Source: CAVPNY01 sp963706905 | GTDB taxonomy: Bacteria; Chloroflexota; Anaerolineae; Anaerolineales; UBA4823 | Length of the DNA: 64,000 nt | Assembly: GCA_963706905.1 (NCBI GenBank) | Contig: CAVPNY010000025.1 | Span: 1-64,000 of the forward strand | Direction of reading: 5' to 3' | In this document: positions 34,821-44,850 of the stretch, in pieces | Numbering within the stretch: the first letter of the stretch is position 1 | Layout: every line of letters starts with the position of its first letter | The notes under the pieces: model-generated | Told to the model about the DNA's origin: nothing | The model's input: only the letters and a program-made list of their open reading frames with translations | The model's database searches: none | Position numbers and translations under genes: made by a program

Positions 34821-37203
34821 GGGTAATAGCTTCAGGTGTGCGAAACCAGAGACCATAATCCTGATAGATCGTCTTATATGCCCCGCGGGCGGTGGCAAAG
34901 GCCTCCTTCCCCAGGCCTTCTTGCAGCATCCCTGCTGCCAGGCAGTATGTTGTGCCAATCCACATCTCTTCGGACTGCAACGAGGTGTGATCGACCTGTC
35001 CATCTGGCCTCATCCCATTGAGCGCGCCAAATTGCCCCTCACCAGCTTTTCCCACATTGAACGCAAAGATTTTTTTATAGGAAGACTGGGCCCGATCAGA
35101 AGGGACAACGCCAGACAATTCGCAGGCCTGGGCGAACCAGTGACCGGCTAATTGATCAGCCATAATCGCGGTGCGGTGCTCGCCCGGGCTGGAGTCAAAA
35201 TTATAGTATTCTCCATTCCATAACCTGGCCTCAAATGCCTGTCGAGCGCGCTCCAGATGCTTGCGGTAACCCTCAGCCTCTTCGAATCTTCCAAGCATGG
35301 AAGCCATGGCTTCCATGGCGCTCAGGCAGGCCAGCCACAACCCGCCGCAATGTGCGCTGGGACCGCTCATTGTCCAGGTATCGTAAGTCTGATCAGGGAA
35401 GCCCTCATTCTCGATCAAACCATCGCCATCCTTGTCGAACCGAGCCAGGTGCTCAGTTGCCTGGCGAGCGGCAGGATAAGCTTCTGCCAGGAAGCTTTGA
35501 TCTTTGGTCAGGAAGGTATCCCGGTAAAGCAACAAGACGAATTTTGAGTTTAAATCTTTCCAGCGGCTGATATCCTGGGCCTGATAAGCGTTCAGTTCTC
35601 GCCAGGGATCGGCGACCGGTGAACCCAGGTCGTGCGGCAGCATGCCACGTAATTTACGCGGCGCTTCATCTCCACTATGCCAGATAGTGCGCAGCCGCAA
35701 ATCTTCTACCTCCAGGCTGTGGATAAAATCTCGCATCAGACTGAGTTCCAGGTCTGGCCACAGCATCGCCAGGGCAAATGAGGCGTTGAAATGCACATCC
35801 AGAGTGTTATAGAGACGGTATTCGTGACTTTCCAAATAGGCAAAATGCCCAATGTCCACTTCTGGAAGTGGGTCATTCTGGAGAGATCCAGAGGCTTGCT
35901 GGCCAGCTGTCCAGATCGTGCCGCCATCGACCAGGTAATAGGTTTCGTTGAACAAAGCCGTCTTGTACCAATCCGGCAATTCCGCATTGTCCAGAACAGG
36001 CTGCTGCCAGGCTTCAATCTTTGCTTCCCAGTCAGGGTAGTGCAGCAAGGCGTCGCGGGCAATGCAGGCCGCGGCCTCCCCATCCCGTCCGTAGAAACGG
36101 GTATAACGCCGGTACCAGCCCGTACCATCGCCGAAGCGTGCTACTGGCATGTCCCAGGCCAGGGCGAAGACCACCTGGCGCACCTCCCCGGCTGGAACTT
36201 CCATCCGGGCAGCCAGAGCTGCGCCGAGGCTCTCTCCTGGCACGGCTGGGGCTGGATCGACCAGATTATCCAGCCTCCCATCAGCCGCGAAATCCCCCCA
36301 TAAATCTGCCCCGTTAGCGTTGGCGCGAAAGCGCGTCCGATAGCTGATGGTCACTTGCGGAGTTTGTGCCATTGCGATTGCAAAGGTCAGCGGATCTTCA
36401 AAATGCGCCGGTTCGTGGCCGCTTTGTTCGATACCCTGGGTTCGCGCTTGCCGGTGAATATGACGCAGCTCAAGGGCGAGGATCTCGCCCTCCCGACCCG
36501 CCTCCTGGACCAGATGGTTGGTATGCCCGCCTTGCAGGTCATTAGGGCCGCCGCTCCCATTCTGAAAGGTAAACATCAAAGCCACGCTGGCGGATTCGAC
36601 ACCGGTGTTCTCAACCGTCCAGACGAAGACACCCGCTGGTGTGCTGCTTTCCTGGTAGTTGTGCGGTATGACCGGTGATACCTGGCGGCAGGTTAAACGC
36701 AGGCCTGGCAGCGCTTCTTCATATACTGTCCAGGCACGTGGAAACAGGGCGTGATAAATGCCTTTGTGGGCCGGCAATCCCCAGGCCCAGGCTTGCAGGC
36801 AACCTTTGGGACCGGGATTTGGATTGAGCACCTGGCAGGCAGGCGCTTGATCGGCGCGTTGCGCCCACACAGAGAACTGATCCGCCGGCACGTTCCGGTA
36901 TTCGACGATGCCGGGCTGGAGCTGCCAGCGATTAAAATCTCCTCGCCAGCCGCGCGTCACGGTTCCCCCGCCCAGCCCTCCCAGCGGGACTCCCATGTCT
37001 GCCCCTGTCCGAGCGCCTTGCGCCATATTCATCACGGGTAATTGCTTGCGCCGTTTTTCTTCACCAGCGTGGCGAACAAAGCGATACAAAAAGGGGAGCT
37101 GCGTCGCCAGCATCTTTAGGCTGAAACCGATCGGCCGGGTTCTTTTGGGCGGTTGCTGGTCGAAGCGACGCCTCCACGCCGGGTGAGGGATAGATCTGTC
37201 CAA
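34732..37203 (-). CDS. GH116-family glycoside hydrolase
   Basis: A beta-glycosidase related to bile-acid beta-glucosidase/GBA2. The N-terminal domain has GVPLGGLGGGTVTRGWRGDF. The C-terminal alpha-toroid domain has LESHEYRLYNTLDVHFNASF, DGDGLIENEGFPDQTYDTW and GPSAHCGGLWLA, all strongly GH116-like. The 823-residue length is in range. There is no signal peptide, so it probably acts in the cytoplasm on imported glycosides. It begins 10 bases after the hydrolase gene at 37214, so the two are co-transcribed. Confidence 0.87.
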   Translation of the reverse strand: MDRSIPHPAWRRRFDQQPPKRTRPIGFSLKMLATQLPFLYRFVRHAGEEKRRKQLPVMNMAQGARTGADMGVPLGGLGGGTVTRGWRGDFNRWQLQPGIVEYRNVPADQFSVWAQRADQAPACQVLNPNPGPKGCLQAWAWGLPAHKGIYHALFPRAWTVYEEALPGLRLTCRQVSPVIPHNYQESSTPAGVFVWTVENTGVESASVALMFTFQNGSGGPNDLQGGHTNHLVQEAGREGEILALELRHIHRQARTQGIEQSGHEPAHFEDPLTFAIAMAQTPQVTISYRTRFRANANGADLWGDFAADGRLDNLVDPAPAVPGESLGAALAARMEVPAGEVRQVVFALAWDMPVARFGDGTGWYRRYTRFYGRDGEAAACIARDALLHYPDWEAKIEAWQQPVLDNAELPDWYKTALFNETYYLVDGGTIWTAGQQASGSLQNDPLPEVDIGHFAYLESHEYRLYNTLDVHFNASFALAMLWPDLELSLMRDFIHSLEVEDLRLRTIWHSGDEAPRKLRGMLPHDLGSPVADPWRELNAYQAQDISRWKDLNSKFVLLLYRDTFLTKDQSFLAEAYPAARQATEHLARFDKDGDGLIENEGFPDQTYDTWTMSGPSAHCGGLWLACLSAMEAMASMLGRFEEAEGYRKHLERARQAFEARLWNGEYYNFDSSPGEHRTAIMADQLAGHWFAQACELSGVVPSDRAQSSYKKIFAFNVGKAGEGQFGALNGMRPDGQVDHTSLQSEEMWIGTTYCLAAGMLQEGLGKEAFATARGAYKTIYQDYGLWFRTPEAITLKGVHRAVGYMRPLAIWAMQWAWENKLRR

Positions 37204-37213
37204 TGTCCGACGC

Positions 37214-37897
37214 CTAATCGCCGATCTGCTCCGAGAGGAAAGCGATTGTCCGCTCCCAGGCTTGCTGTGCAGCAGCCGCGTTATATGCCTCTAAACGGTC
37301 CTCTTCGAAGAACCAGTGACCGGTTCCCGGGTAGAAATAGAAGCTTGTGTTCACCCCTGCAGCGCGCATATCAGCTTCCATCTGGCGCGCCCATTCGACC
37401 GGGTCCCATTGGTCGTCTTCGGCGTAGTGACCCTGACAGGCGGCACGCACCTGAGTGAAATCCATCCCTTCCACACCGTAGAATAACACCAGCGCGGCGA
37501 TCTCATCCGGCGCCATGCTGGCCAGTGCGAGCGCCCAGGAGGCTCCCATCGAGAATCCGATGACCCCGAGTTTGCCTTTCTGCACGCCCGGTTGTTGGAG
37601 CAAAGTACCCACCGAACTAGCGACAACGGCCCTGGTGAACTCGACATCCCGCCCATTCATGATCTCCTGGGCGGCTTCAATGGTCTCTGCAATTTTTCCC
37701 CGGTTCAGATCAGGCGCAAAGGCGGTAAAACCTTGCTCAGCCAGCCGCTTGCACAGCTCTTTAAAAAATGTATTCAATCCCCACCAGGCATGCAGCACGA
37801 TCACACCGGGGCCGCCATCCTGCGGCGCCGCCAGGTAGCCGGAGACAGTTTTACCTGCTACCTCGAAATCTACTTTGGTAGTCTTAACCTGAGACAT
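37214..37897 (-). CDS. Dienelactone-hydrolase-family protein
   Basis: An alpha/beta hydrolase of 227 residues. VIVLHAWWGLN, the nucleophile elbow GFSMG (Ser, where classical dienelactone hydrolase has Cys), an Asp in the HYAEDDQWD loop and the His in YPGTGHWFFEE form the triad. The substrate is unknown; carboxymethylenebutenolidase-like activity is possible. It heads an operon with the GH116 gene. Confidence 0.83.
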   Translation of the reverse strand: MSQVKTTKVDFEVAGKTVSGYLAAPQDGGPGVIVLHAWWGLNTFFKELCKRLAEQGFTAFAPDLNRGKIAETIEAAQEIMNGRDVEFTRAVVASSVGTLLQQPGVQKGKLGVIGFSMGASWALALASMAPDEIAALVLFYGVEGMDFTQVRAACQGHYAEDDQWDPVEWARQMEADMRAAGVNTSFYFYPGTGHWFFEEDRLEAYNAAAAQQAWERTIAFLSEQIGD

Positions 37898-37941
37898 ATT
37901 GGGTTCTCCATTGGGATGGGAAATATTCTGGATTTGTGGGT

Positions 37942-38370
37942 TTATCGGTCCTCGGAAGGACGCAGGATTACCATTGGAATTTTCCTCGAGGTACGCTTTT
38001 GGTAATCTGCATAGGCGGGGGAAATGCGGATCAGCTCTTTCCAGAGTTGGTGGCGGCTATCTCCGGTGACCTCTTCTGCGCGCACTGGAGTGTGGCGATT
38101 CTTGATCTGGATCGCAGCAGATGGGTCACTTTTAAGATTGTAATACCAGCCTGGATGATGGTTGGATCCGGAATTCGAACCAGTGATGACGTAGCCACCC
38201 TCATGCTTGAAGTACCCTAAAGGCGTGGTGCGTGGCTTGCCGGATTTGCGCCCAGTGGTAGTCAATATCAACACGTGCAGGCCTTGTACTACCCCGCTGA
38301 TCCTGCCACCGCTCAGGCGATAGATAAATAAGTGAGTTGCAGTAAACAATTTAAAAATTGTGTTGTACAT
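37942..38370 (-). CDS. Deazaflavin-dependent nitroreductase-family protein
   Basis: The 142-residue product shows the Ddn/DUF385 pattern: LTTTGRKSGKPRTTPLGYF, YVITGSNSGSNHHPGWYYNL and the later AYADYQKRTSRKIPMVIL. Members use F420 or a related flavin to reduce quinones or nitro compounds. F420 use fits Chloroflexota, but no F420 biosynthesis gene lies in this window. Located between the hydrolase and the CDGSH gene on the same strand. Confidence 0.85.
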   Translation of the reverse strand: MYNTIFKLFTATHLFIYRLSGGRISGVVQGLHVLILTTTGRKSGKPRTTPLGYFKHEGGYVITGSNSGSNHHPGWYYNLKSDPSAAIQIKNRHTPVRAEEVTGDSRHQLWKELIRISPAYADYQKRTSRKIPMVILRPSEDR

Positions 38371-38414
38371 GGTTGATCCTTCAGGGCACTATTTTGGCGA
38401 GGGATGAACAGGGC

Positions 38415-38873
38415 TCAGGTGGTTTTAAAGTCAATGTCCCAGTGACTCCCATCGCAGAATGGCTTGTTCTTGGAATGTCCGCAGCGGCATAGCGCGGCGC
38501 GTGTCAACTGGCGAGTCGAACCATCTTGATTGACGATCTTAAGCTCACCGCGCACATACAGGGGTCCATCGGGTGTGGCCTGGATGGTGGTCTGCTCGGG
38601 CGCACTCTCCTGCAGACCGCCGTCCAGCCGCTCAAAGCGCAGGGCGCTGGTCGGGCAGCGCGCCACGACCTCGGCAATCTGTTCAGCAGAAGCGGCGTCT
38701 ACCATGATCCAGGGTCGGCGGCGCACGTCAAATACCTTTGGCAGCCCACGCAGGCAACGCGCTGTGTGGATGCACAATTTGGGTTCCCAATAAACAACGA
38801 TCTGTTCTGAACGATATTCACGCTGGACGCCAGGCAGCTTGCGCTCCTCGTTCGGGGAGGGGGCATTGCTCAT
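38415..38873 (-). CDS. CDGSH iron-sulfur protein with YjdI-type domain
   Basis: The N-terminal half has a YjdI-like mono-cluster ferredoxin domain: CIHTARCLRGLPKVFD with a later Cys in RCPTSAL. The C-terminal half has a CDGSH zinc-finger-type motif CRCGHSKNKPFCDGSH that binds a 2Fe-2S cluster. Role: electron transfer or redox sensing, inferred from the family. The ATG at 38873 with AAAGGAG upstream is preferred over a longer frame. Confidence 0.87.
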   Translation of the reverse strand: MSNAPSPNEERKLPGVQREYRSEQIVVYWEPKLCIHTARCLRGLPKVFDVRRRPWIMVDAASAEQIAEVVARCPTSALRFERLDGGLQESAPEQTTIQATPDGPLYVRGELKIVNQDGSTRQLTRAALCRCGHSKNKPFCDGSHWDIDFKTT

Positions 38874-39083
38874 TGGAGTCTCCTTTCTTTTTACCACTTC
38901 TGGCAACTTTCACGCCTGCAGTACTCCATACAGCGGCTGGCAGGGAGGCTGAATTAAGATGCACTGAAGGCGAGTCAGCGTGTTCCTGAGCCAGGTGAAC
39001 GGATACAATACAGTATGTTTTCTCGTTTATCTGGAACTGCTGAGAGTGATGATTATATCTTGTGATGAGGATATCTTGTAATT
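38874..39083. other. Intergenic region
   Basis: No gene is seen. A direct repeat of ATATCTTGTrAT occurs at about 39054-39079, close to the ABC/FtsX stop. No terminator was recognised. Confidence 0.4.
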
Positions 39084-42000
39084 TTATTCGTAATGAATCG
39101 CGTCAAGGATGCGGACACGCGCAGCCCGTCGAGCTGGGAGTAAGGCAGCAAAAATGGAGATCGCCAATGCCATGAGTAGGGCCAGGATTACCCTAGCCAG
39201 TGGTAACAGGAATGTCAACTGATAACCCGACATGGCGGTCATGCCGAGCATGATGACGCGCGATAGGATTACTCCAAATACCAGACCCAGAATGCCGCCG
39301 ATCAAGCCCATCAGGGCGGCCTCTGCCAGAACCATGGACACTACCTGACTGCGTGTCATACCCACCCCGCGTAACATCCCAATCTCCTGGGTGCGTTCCA
39401 TGACATTCATGGTCAATGTGTTCATGATTCCCATGAATCCGACCAACATGGCGATCAGGGCCAGAACATCAAACATACTGAAAGCCTGGTTCATTAGAGT
39501 CGAAACACGTTGAAGCAAATCCTGGTTTGATTCGATGATCAAGCGATCGCGGTCACCGTAACGGGCATCGATGGTTTGCTTCACAGTATCCGCAGAGACT
39601 CCAGGTTCAATCTTGACCAGGAAGGCATTGGCATCTTTCTGCCTGAAATGGCGGATCATATCTGTCCAGCTACCATCTACAACCAGACCTTGATTGTAAT
39701 AATCCACAACAACGGCAGCGATGTCGAAAATGTGATCGCCAGTGCGTGTAACCAGGGTCAGTTTATCTCCCACAGACAGGTTGTATTTCTCTGCCAGAAC
39801 ACTGGAAATGAATACAGATCCCCCTGCTGCCAGTTTCTCTAAAGCCTTGTGTGAACCATCCAGGGTCTGGTTGTAAACAAAGGATGTCACCCGGCTATGG
39901 CTAGCCGGATCCACTGCCATGAAGACCAGCTGCTCCTCTCCACCTGTGGGTGGCTTCCATTTCACATCAAAATAGCGAACTGGAGTGACATCAGACACCC
40001 CCTCTATGGCTTCTAGGCGTTTCCACACATCTTTACCCATCGGTAAACTGGAAGTTACATACACATCTCCACCAACATACCCCTTCAACCAGGTATCCAG
40101 GTCACCCTTGAACAAATCAGTCAATATCCAGACCACGATGATCATTGACACCCCGATCATGAGAGCTGCTACCGTTAGCGCCGTACGCAGCCGGGAGCGT
40201 TGAATATTGCTGCTGCCTAACCGGCCACTATTTCCAAAAAGTAACCGCACTGTTGGTCGAAGAGCCCGCTCCCAGATCGCTACGCTGGCCGGGATTACCA
40301 GTGTTCCACCAAGAAATAATGTAAACACGACCATGCTACCCATGCGAAATTGAACATCATAAGGGAAAGGGTTGATCACCAGGATCACTACGGAGATTCC
40401 TAACAGAAGGAGTCCAAGCAGCCAGCCTTTTCGTAATAACCAGCCTTCACGGCGTCCCGCGCGGATGCGAAGCGCTTCCAGTGGTGAGATGCGACCTGCT
40501 TGCCAGGCAGGGATTAGGGCTGCTAAAACTGCGACTATCAGTCCAATCAGTAACGCAGTCAATACGATATCACCTGATACTGAAATACTGGTTAAACTCT
40601 GGTTGAGCAGGGTCTCCATCAGGCGCGTCAGGCCGCGTGCCATGAGCACGCCCAGCCCAGCTCCCAGCACAGAACCAACCAGGCCTAGTAATGCAGCTTC
40701 CCAAAGTACCTGGCGGGTGACTTGTGCGCGAGTCATCCCTATTGTACGTAACAAGCCATATTCGCGTGTGCGTTCGACGACCGTCATCGAAAAGGCGTTA
40801 AAGATCAAGAATGCTCCCACGAACAAGGCCATCCCGCTCAGGAAATTCAGACCGATCTGGTAGCTGCCCAGCATCTGGGTCATACGTTTGCCCTGGGAGG
40901 CTGGATAGATCACCGAGAAGTCTTCCCCTAGTAGTCCCTGGAGATCAGTTTTTAGTGATTCTAAAGACTGCGTGTTATTAAGCGATGAATCGACCAGGAT
41001 ATCGATTTGATCTAGCTCACCCTCCCGATCGAAGTATTTCTGACTAGTTACCAGAGGCATGATCCCAAACGCGCCGTTATTGAGCTGGCCTGGCCCTTCT
41101 TTGGCCATCAGGCCTACCAATTGAAGCTGTTCTACGCCAGCCGGGGTGACGATGGCGATGGAATTACCGATATTCAAGTCATTTTCCTCAGCAAAAGTCT
41201 CAACCAGGACCACCTCAGCAGCATCAGGAGTGCCAGAGAGGAAATTCCCCTGGGTGATTGTATAGTCGCGCACCAGGCTATCCTTGCTTGGATCGATGCC
41301 GTGCAAGGTCAAACCTCCAGTGCTGACGCCAAAGAAATTGAGAGCGAATTCGCTTGAGTTTGACTCATTTGCCAGGAGAGTGCGCATTTGTAGGGTGGGA
41401 GCGCTGGCTGAGATCCCTGCCACGCTCTCAACCCGGGACAGCACGCGCTCTGTGAAACCGGTCTCGTCAGCCTTGCTTGCAACTACCGACAGGCTGGCCT
41501 TGCCGGATGTGTCCTGAAATAGGCGTGTTATCAACTCGAGCGCGGTGCGATTGGTGATACTGATAGCCAGGATAGTCGCCACGCCCAGCACAATGCCAAA
41601 GGTGCTCAACAAGACGCGCGTTGGGCGGGCACGCAAGGAACGCAAAGTTAAAAGGTTAAAAAGAGACATTTCAAACGCCAGTTGATACCTCAGAGACTCG
41701 AGCTTTTCCATGGTCTCTATGATCTGGCGCAGGTTTTGGTTGGTGGTAGAGTCTGTCTTGAAGCGCAGCTCGCTTGCCACTTGCCCGTCTCGTAAGAAGA
41801 CTACCCGCTCGGCGTAAGAGGCGGCGCGCGGGTCATGAGAGACAACTACCACGGTCTGGCCTAGTTGATCGCGCGAGCGTCGGAGTAGTTCCATGATCGC
41901 TATGCCTGTTTTTAAGTCCAGGTTACCGGTGGGTTCGTCAGCAAGCAGGATCGCAGGCTCGGTAATCAGGGCTCGCGCCAAAGCCACCCGTTGTTGTTCA

Positions 42001-42440
42001 CCACCTGAAAGCTGCTCAGGCTTATGTTGACGCCGATCCGCCAGGCCGATCAGATCGAGTAATGCCGAGAGACGTTCCTGATACTGGCGCACATTCTTTC
42101 CGTCAATCAATACAGGCAGCAGGATATTCTCCTCAGCGGTTAGCGTGGGCAGCAGGTTGAAGAACTGGAAAACAAAGCCAACATTTCGCCGGCGAAGCAG
42201 GGTAATTTCCTTATCTTTTAATAAAGACAGGCGTTGGCCGGCCAGGGTTACCTCGCCATCGCTGGGTTGATCTAGTCCGCCGATCAGGTGCAGCAAAGTG
42301 GATTTTCCGCTTCCAGATGGCCCCATGATGGCAACAAACTCACCTTTCTCCACAACAAAGTCAACCCCGTCCAGGGCATTGACCGGTTGCTCACCCATCG
42401 TATATTTCTTGTATAGACCTGACGTTTCTAAAACAGGCAT
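39084..42440 (-). CDS. ABC transporter, ATPase and FtsX-type permease in one chain
   Basis: The 1118-residue protein joins a LolD/MacB-type ATPase (about 1-235: GPSGSGKSTLLH, LSGGEQQRVALARAL, LLADEPTGNLD, VVVSHD) to a permease with two FtsX units (about 255-1118). Each unit has a leading helix, a large extracytoplasmic MacB-like domain and three helices with ERTREYGLLRTIGMTR or ERTQEIGMLRGVGMTR. ATPase and permease are usually separate in this layout, or fused as in MacB with a single FtsX unit. Probable role: mechanotransmission or export of lipoproteins, lipids or peptides. It lies downstream of the PEP-synthase-like gene with a 15-base gap. Confidence 0.88.
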   Translation of the reverse strand: MPVLETSGLYKKYTMGEQPVNALDGVDFVVEKGEFVAIMGPSGSGKSTLLHLIGGLDQPSDGEVTLAGQRLSLLKDKEITLLRRRNVGFVFQFFNLLPTLTAEENILLPVLIDGKNVRQYQERLSALLDLIGLADRRQHKPEQLSGGEQQRVALARALITEPAILLADEPTGNLDLKTGIAIMELLRRSRDQLGQTVVVVSHDPRAASYAERVVFLRDGQVASELRFKTDSTTNQNLRQIIETMEKLESLRYQLAFEMSLFNLLTLRSLRARPTRVLLSTFGIVLGVATILAISITNRTALELITRLFQDTSGKASLSVVASKADETGFTERVLSRVESVAGISASAPTLQMRTLLANESNSSEFALNFFGVSTGGLTLHGIDPSKDSLVRDYTITQGNFLSGTPDAAEVVLVETFAEENDLNIGNSIAIVTPAGVEQLQLVGLMAKEGPGQLNNGAFGIMPLVTSQKYFDREGELDQIDILVDSSLNNTQSLESLKTDLQGLLGEDFSVIYPASQGKRMTQMLGSYQIGLNFLSGMALFVGAFLIFNAFSMTVVERTREYGLLRTIGMTRAQVTRQVLWEAALLGLVGSVLGAGLGVLMARGLTRLMETLLNQSLTSISVSGDIVLTALLIGLIVAVLAALIPAWQAGRISPLEALRIRAGRREGWLLRKGWLLGLLLLGISVVILVINPFPYDVQFRMGSMVVFTLFLGGTLVIPASVAIWERALRPTVRLLFGNSGRLGSSNIQRSRLRTALTVAALMIGVSMIIVVWILTDLFKGDLDTWLKGYVGGDVYVTSSLPMGKDVWKRLEAIEGVSDVTPVRYFDVKWKPPTGGEEQLVFMAVDPASHSRVTSFVYNQTLDGSHKALEKLAAGGSVFISSVLAEKYNLSVGDKLTLVTRTGDHIFDIAAVVVDYYNQGLVVDGSWTDMIRHFRQKDANAFLVKIEPGVSADTVKQTIDARYGDRDRLIIESNQDLLQRVSTLMNQAFSMFDVLALIAMLVGFMGIMNTLTMNVMERTQEIGMLRGVGMTRSQVVSMVLAEAALMGLIGGILGLVFGVILSRVIMLGMTAMSGYQLTFLLPLARVILALLMALAISIFAALLPARRAARVRILDAIHYE

Positions 42441-42455
42441 GATATTCCTATCTCT

Positions 42456-44807
42456 CTATGTGTCAGCATCCTCATGAATGATGACCTCACCTTGAAAACC
42501 ATCTACAGTTACATGTGTCAAATCAGGCAGGTTCAATGCCCCTGTGACCGAGACAACGGCAGGGATATTATATTCTCGGGCAATGATTGAGCTGTGGGAG
42601 AGTATGCCGCCTGACTCAGCAACCACTGCTCCCGCTTTTGCGAAGAGAGGCGTCCAACCGACATCAGAATAGGGGATTACCAGCACATCCCCTGGTTCCA
42701 GCTTGGAGAATTCTGCAATCCCTCGGATCACTTTTGTTGTCCCGCTGTAGTAACCGGGTGAGGTTGGGGTCCCGCGTAGCCTGCTCAAGTTGTTGGGAAC
42801 CAATGGCGGGGGCTGGTCGCCAAAGATGATTTCAGGAAGTTGCACATCCTGCGCCGCGTTGATCTCCTGCTGGCGCTTTACTACCATCTGGCGAAGTTCA
42901 TCCCTGGCTTGTCCCAACTGCACAGCCTGTAGAATCTCGTTCTTGTACAAATAGAAGATATCATCTGCCGTATCCAACCAGTCCCGTTCTACCAGGCGCT
43001 CCCCCAACGCAAGAAAATAGGCGCGCAACAGTCCCAAACCAAAGGTATGCAGCGAGCTGATCTGTTCTCGATAAAGGCGGAACTGGCGCGCCCGGTTGTA
43101 GAATATCCGGAACGAACGCTCCTGTATTCCGCCTAATGGCAGATCGGCCAATCGCACCTTGCTGGTCGCGTTTTCCTCAGCTCGCTGATAACCCGTGATC
43201 AGGCTCAATAGAACTCCTGGATTTTCCCACCATGGAGTGCTCGAAAAATCATTGCTGTTGTCACTCAGATGTCCGAAGCGATTAAGGAAATCAAGGAAAG
43301 CATTTTGAAAATCAACCAGCTCGGTTATGCCCAGAAAGGTTGGATAGTCACTGGATAAGATTCGATTCTGCATCTCTGGTTCAAGCTGGCTGAAAAGATG
43401 GTGTAGTGCTTCTAAATTCATCCCGGGATCATAGAATTTAAGCTCTTGCATACCTTCCGTCAGATCAAATGATCGGAAATCGACGCCAACCGCTTCCAGG
43501 CGCCGCTTCAGGACCGCGTTGTACATTAACATCATCAGTGGAATAATAATGTTATAGTATGTGGCTTCTTTCTCTATCTCAAGAAGCTGTTCCAAGCGGA
43601 TCAACAAGCTGGCATCGTCCAGCCCTGTCGCCTCGTCATAAGAAAAATCTTTGAAACGCCGGCTTAATCCTTCGGTAATCCTCTTAACCCGGCCTCCCAA
43701 AGTCCATTTGTCATAGGTGAAACGCGCCATGCGCGGCACATTCTTGATCATGCTGGCTTGCATCTTGAAAGAAGGCCTATCCTGGCCTGAAGGAAGCATC
43801 CCCATCATCATTTCCAGGCTCTCGCGCGGCATTCCCATTTTCTCGAAAATCTGGCCGAAGGTGCCCATATCAAAGTAAGCCCGATAATAGAACGATTTCA
43901 CCAGGCTTTCGGGTTCGATGTTATCCAGGTTCACCACTTCCCCAAGTAAGCGCACCCATTCGCCACTGGTCATTGGCACGTTAACTGACCAGACCAGCGG
44001 CTTAATCATCCCAGGGAGCATCTCTTTCGATATGCGGTTGGTGTAGATGCGCATGCTCCGAATTGAGGTGATATCGCGCATTTGTAGCCAATACAGGCTT
44101 TCCCCGTCCCAGGTCCATTCCAGGTCAACATCGGCCCGGAAGGTCCGGGCGATCCGCTTTGTTCCATCGACAATTGTCTGAGCTAGATCGGCGGGAAGCC
44201 CATCTGGATTGGGCTGCTCGATCCACCTTCCCCATTTATTAACCCAACGCATTGGGGTCAGCCCCTCCTGAACCAGGGCGATCCCACTCCCTGGAACAGC
44301 CTCAATCACTACCTCATCCAGTGCGGTAATTGGATTGCGGCTGAAAGCTACACCGGATATCTGAGCCGCGACCATTTCCTGGATGATCACCCCCATGTTG
44401 AGGGTTTCAAGGGCATTCCCGGCCTTGTCCAGATAGGACTGTACTCCTTCGGAGTGGACAGCTGACCAGACAGACCAGATCGCCTCAACCAGCGCTTCGA
44501 CCCCCTGGACGTTCAGAACTGTCTTAAATTGGCCAGCAAATGATCGCTCCAGATGATCTTCAACATTAGCGGAAGATCTGACGGCGTAATTCTTGTGGGG
44601 ATTGAGCGTTGTCGCTAGCTCATGCATGATCCCGTCGCGCAAAGCTGGGTCATCTTTCAAGAAGCGCTGATAGGCCTCCCAGGAGATCGCCCAGCTGGGT
44701 GGAATGCGCAAGCGCCTGGAATGAAGGCGATGCAGATTGACAGCTTTGTTGCCAACACTGTCTGGGATTCGTCTGCTTGCCAGGTTGATTAAGTATTGTT
44801 CGCTCAT
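42456..44807 (-). CDS. PEP-synthase/rifampin-phosphotransferase-like dikinase
   Basis: The 783-residue protein has a pyruvate-phosphate-dikinase ATP-grasp domain at the N-terminus (AVRSSANVEDHLERSFAGQF, ISGVAFSRNP, LEWTWDGESLYWLQMRD). A long middle region of unknown role follows, then the swivelling phosphohistidine domain at the C-terminus: GDVLVIPYSDVGWTPLF and GGILSHSSIIAREYNIPAV with the catalytic His. There is no PEP/pyruvate barrel, so it is not a true PEP synthase. The order ATP-grasp/middle/His resembles rifampin phosphotransferase, where the middle binds the acceptor. It follows the PlsY-like gene, so a lipid-type acceptor is possible (inference). Confidence 0.8.
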   Translation of the reverse strand: MSEQYLINLASRRIPDSVGNKAVNLHRLHSRRLRIPPSWAISWEAYQRFLKDDPALRDGIMHELATTLNPHKNYAVRSSANVEDHLERSFAGQFKTVLNVQGVEALVEAIWSVWSAVHSEGVQSYLDKAGNALETLNMGVIIQEMVAAQISGVAFSRNPITALDEVVIEAVPGSGIALVQEGLTPMRWVNKWGRWIEQPNPDGLPADLAQTIVDGTKRIARTFRADVDLEWTWDGESLYWLQMRDITSIRSMRIYTNRISKEMLPGMIKPLVWSVNVPMTSGEWVRLLGEVVNLDNIEPESLVKSFYYRAYFDMGTFGQIFEKMGMPRESLEMMMGMLPSGQDRPSFKMQASMIKNVPRMARFTYDKWTLGGRVKRITEGLSRRFKDFSYDEATGLDDASLLIRLEQLLEIEKEATYYNIIIPLMMLMYNAVLKRRLEAVGVDFRSFDLTEGMQELKFYDPGMNLEALHHLFSQLEPEMQNRILSSDYPTFLGITELVDFQNAFLDFLNRFGHLSDNSNDFSSTPWWENPGVLLSLITGYQRAEENATSKVRLADLPLGGIQERSFRIFYNRARQFRLYREQISSLHTFGLGLLRAYFLALGERLVERDWLDTADDIFYLYKNEILQAVQLGQARDELRQMVVKRQQEINAAQDVQLPEIIFGDQPPPLVPNNLSRLRGTPTSPGYYSGTTKVIRGIAEFSKLEPGDVLVIPYSDVGWTPLFAKAGAVVAESGGILSHSSIIAREYNIPAVVSVTGALNLPDLTHVTVDGFQGEVIIHEDADT

Positions 44808-44850
44808 TGCCCCACTGATGTGTGCGTCAAGGGTATGAATAGCAGGAGGT

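Noticed and set aside
42456..44807. True PEP synthase or pyruvate phosphate dikinase
   Set aside because: The C-terminal PEP/pyruvate-binding barrel is missing; only the ATP-grasp and phosphohistidine domains are recognisable.
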